A stretch of 5,321 nt of DNA. It comes from Candidatus Bathyarchaeota archaeon. GTDB lineage: Archaea > Thermoproteota > Bathyarchaeia > Bathyarchaeales > Bathycorpusculaceae. Shown piece by piece: positions 5,162-5,321 of the stretch; position 1 is the first letter of the stretch; every line of letters begins with the position of its first letter. The notes beneath the pieces were generated by a model, which saw only the letters and a list, made by a program, of their open reading frames with translations, was not told the origin of the DNA and ran no database searches. Both the position numbers and the translations under genes were made by a program. Location: assembly GCA_026014845.1 (NCBI GenBank), contig JAOZHM010000181.1, positions 1-5,321 of the forward strand. Reading direction: 5' to 3'.

Positions 5162-5321
5162 ATGCAGAAAAGAAGGCTTGGAAGAACAGGCTTGCATGTT
5201 TCAGCTGTCGGGTTTGGAGGCATACCCATCATAGCTCTGTCCAGGAGCCAAGCTGAAATTGTTGTAAGTTATGCCTATGAAAGGGGTATCAACTACTTTG
5301 ACACTGCCAGAGGTTATGGAG
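5162..5321 (+). CDS. Aldo/keto reductase, N-terminal fragment
   Basis: Fifty-three residues are present before the right edge cuts the gene. They show the AKR barrel start: RRLGRTGLHVSAVGFGG, the usual first beta strand and glycine turn, and then YFDTARGYG. That last block is the AKR active-site motif DTAxxYG, giving catalytic Asp47 and Tyr52; the later lysine and histidine of the tetrad lie outside. The family reduces aldehydes and ketones using NAD(P)H in the cytoplasm. The GFGGIPI form is common in archaeal and bacterial AKRs that carry a C-terminal 4Fe-4S ferredoxin domain, but this cannot be tested here. ATG at 5162 is the natural start because the homologous region begins immediately after it. 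It is divergent from the SMC operon, with separate TATA elements, and probably unrelated in function. The substrate cannot be predicted. Confidence 0.88.
   Translation, partial: MQKRRLGRTGLHVSAVGFGGIPIIALSRSQAEIVVSYAYERGINYFDTARGYG

Noticed and set aside
1..5321. CRISPR arrays, insertion sequences, attachment sites
   Set aside because: No spaced repeats of CRISPR length, transposase frames, terminal inverted repeats or tRNA-associated sites were seen.

Overview
The window looks archaeal. The genes are preceded by TATA-box-like elements rather than -35/-10 pairs. Starts are ATG or GTG, mostly behind Shine-Dalgarno sequences of the GAGG/GGTGA type. The intergenic gaps are compact, and the central proteins resemble eukaryotic Smc5/Smc6 partners more than bacterial ones. 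A TACK or Bathyarchaeia-like uncultured archaeon is my guess; the sequence alone does not settle it.

Layout. Positions 1-129 (minus) hold the N-terminus of a GH130-type glycoside phosphorylase/hydrolase. A gap of about 80 bp separates it from a divergent, divergent-in-sequence GT-B glycosyltransferase (213-1301, plus). Positions 1302-1602 are a 301-bp gap between convergent gene ends. It has no convincing gene but holds several short inverted repeats and a small cluster of dyads. Positions 1603-4950 (minus) are a tightly overlapping three-gene operon: a short SMC ATPase, then a kleisin-like protein, then a basic protein with two predicted winged helices. A 211-bp divergent promoter region follows. 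An aldo/keto reductase (5162 onward, plus) runs off the right edge.

The operon is the main interest. The 654-residue SMC protein has all the ATPase head motifs. Its C-terminal head matches Smc5 before and at the signature motif, and Smc6 around Walker B and the D-loop. Its arms are short and no canonical hinge is visible. The two downstream genes have the size, order and predicted folds expected for a kleisin and a kite subunit. Together they would make a minimal, probably homodimeric, Smc5/6-like complex acting on chromosomal DNA. The SMC assignment is firm, the kite assignment moderate, and the kleisin assignment tentative. The flanking sugar genes and the reductase appear unrelated to the operon.
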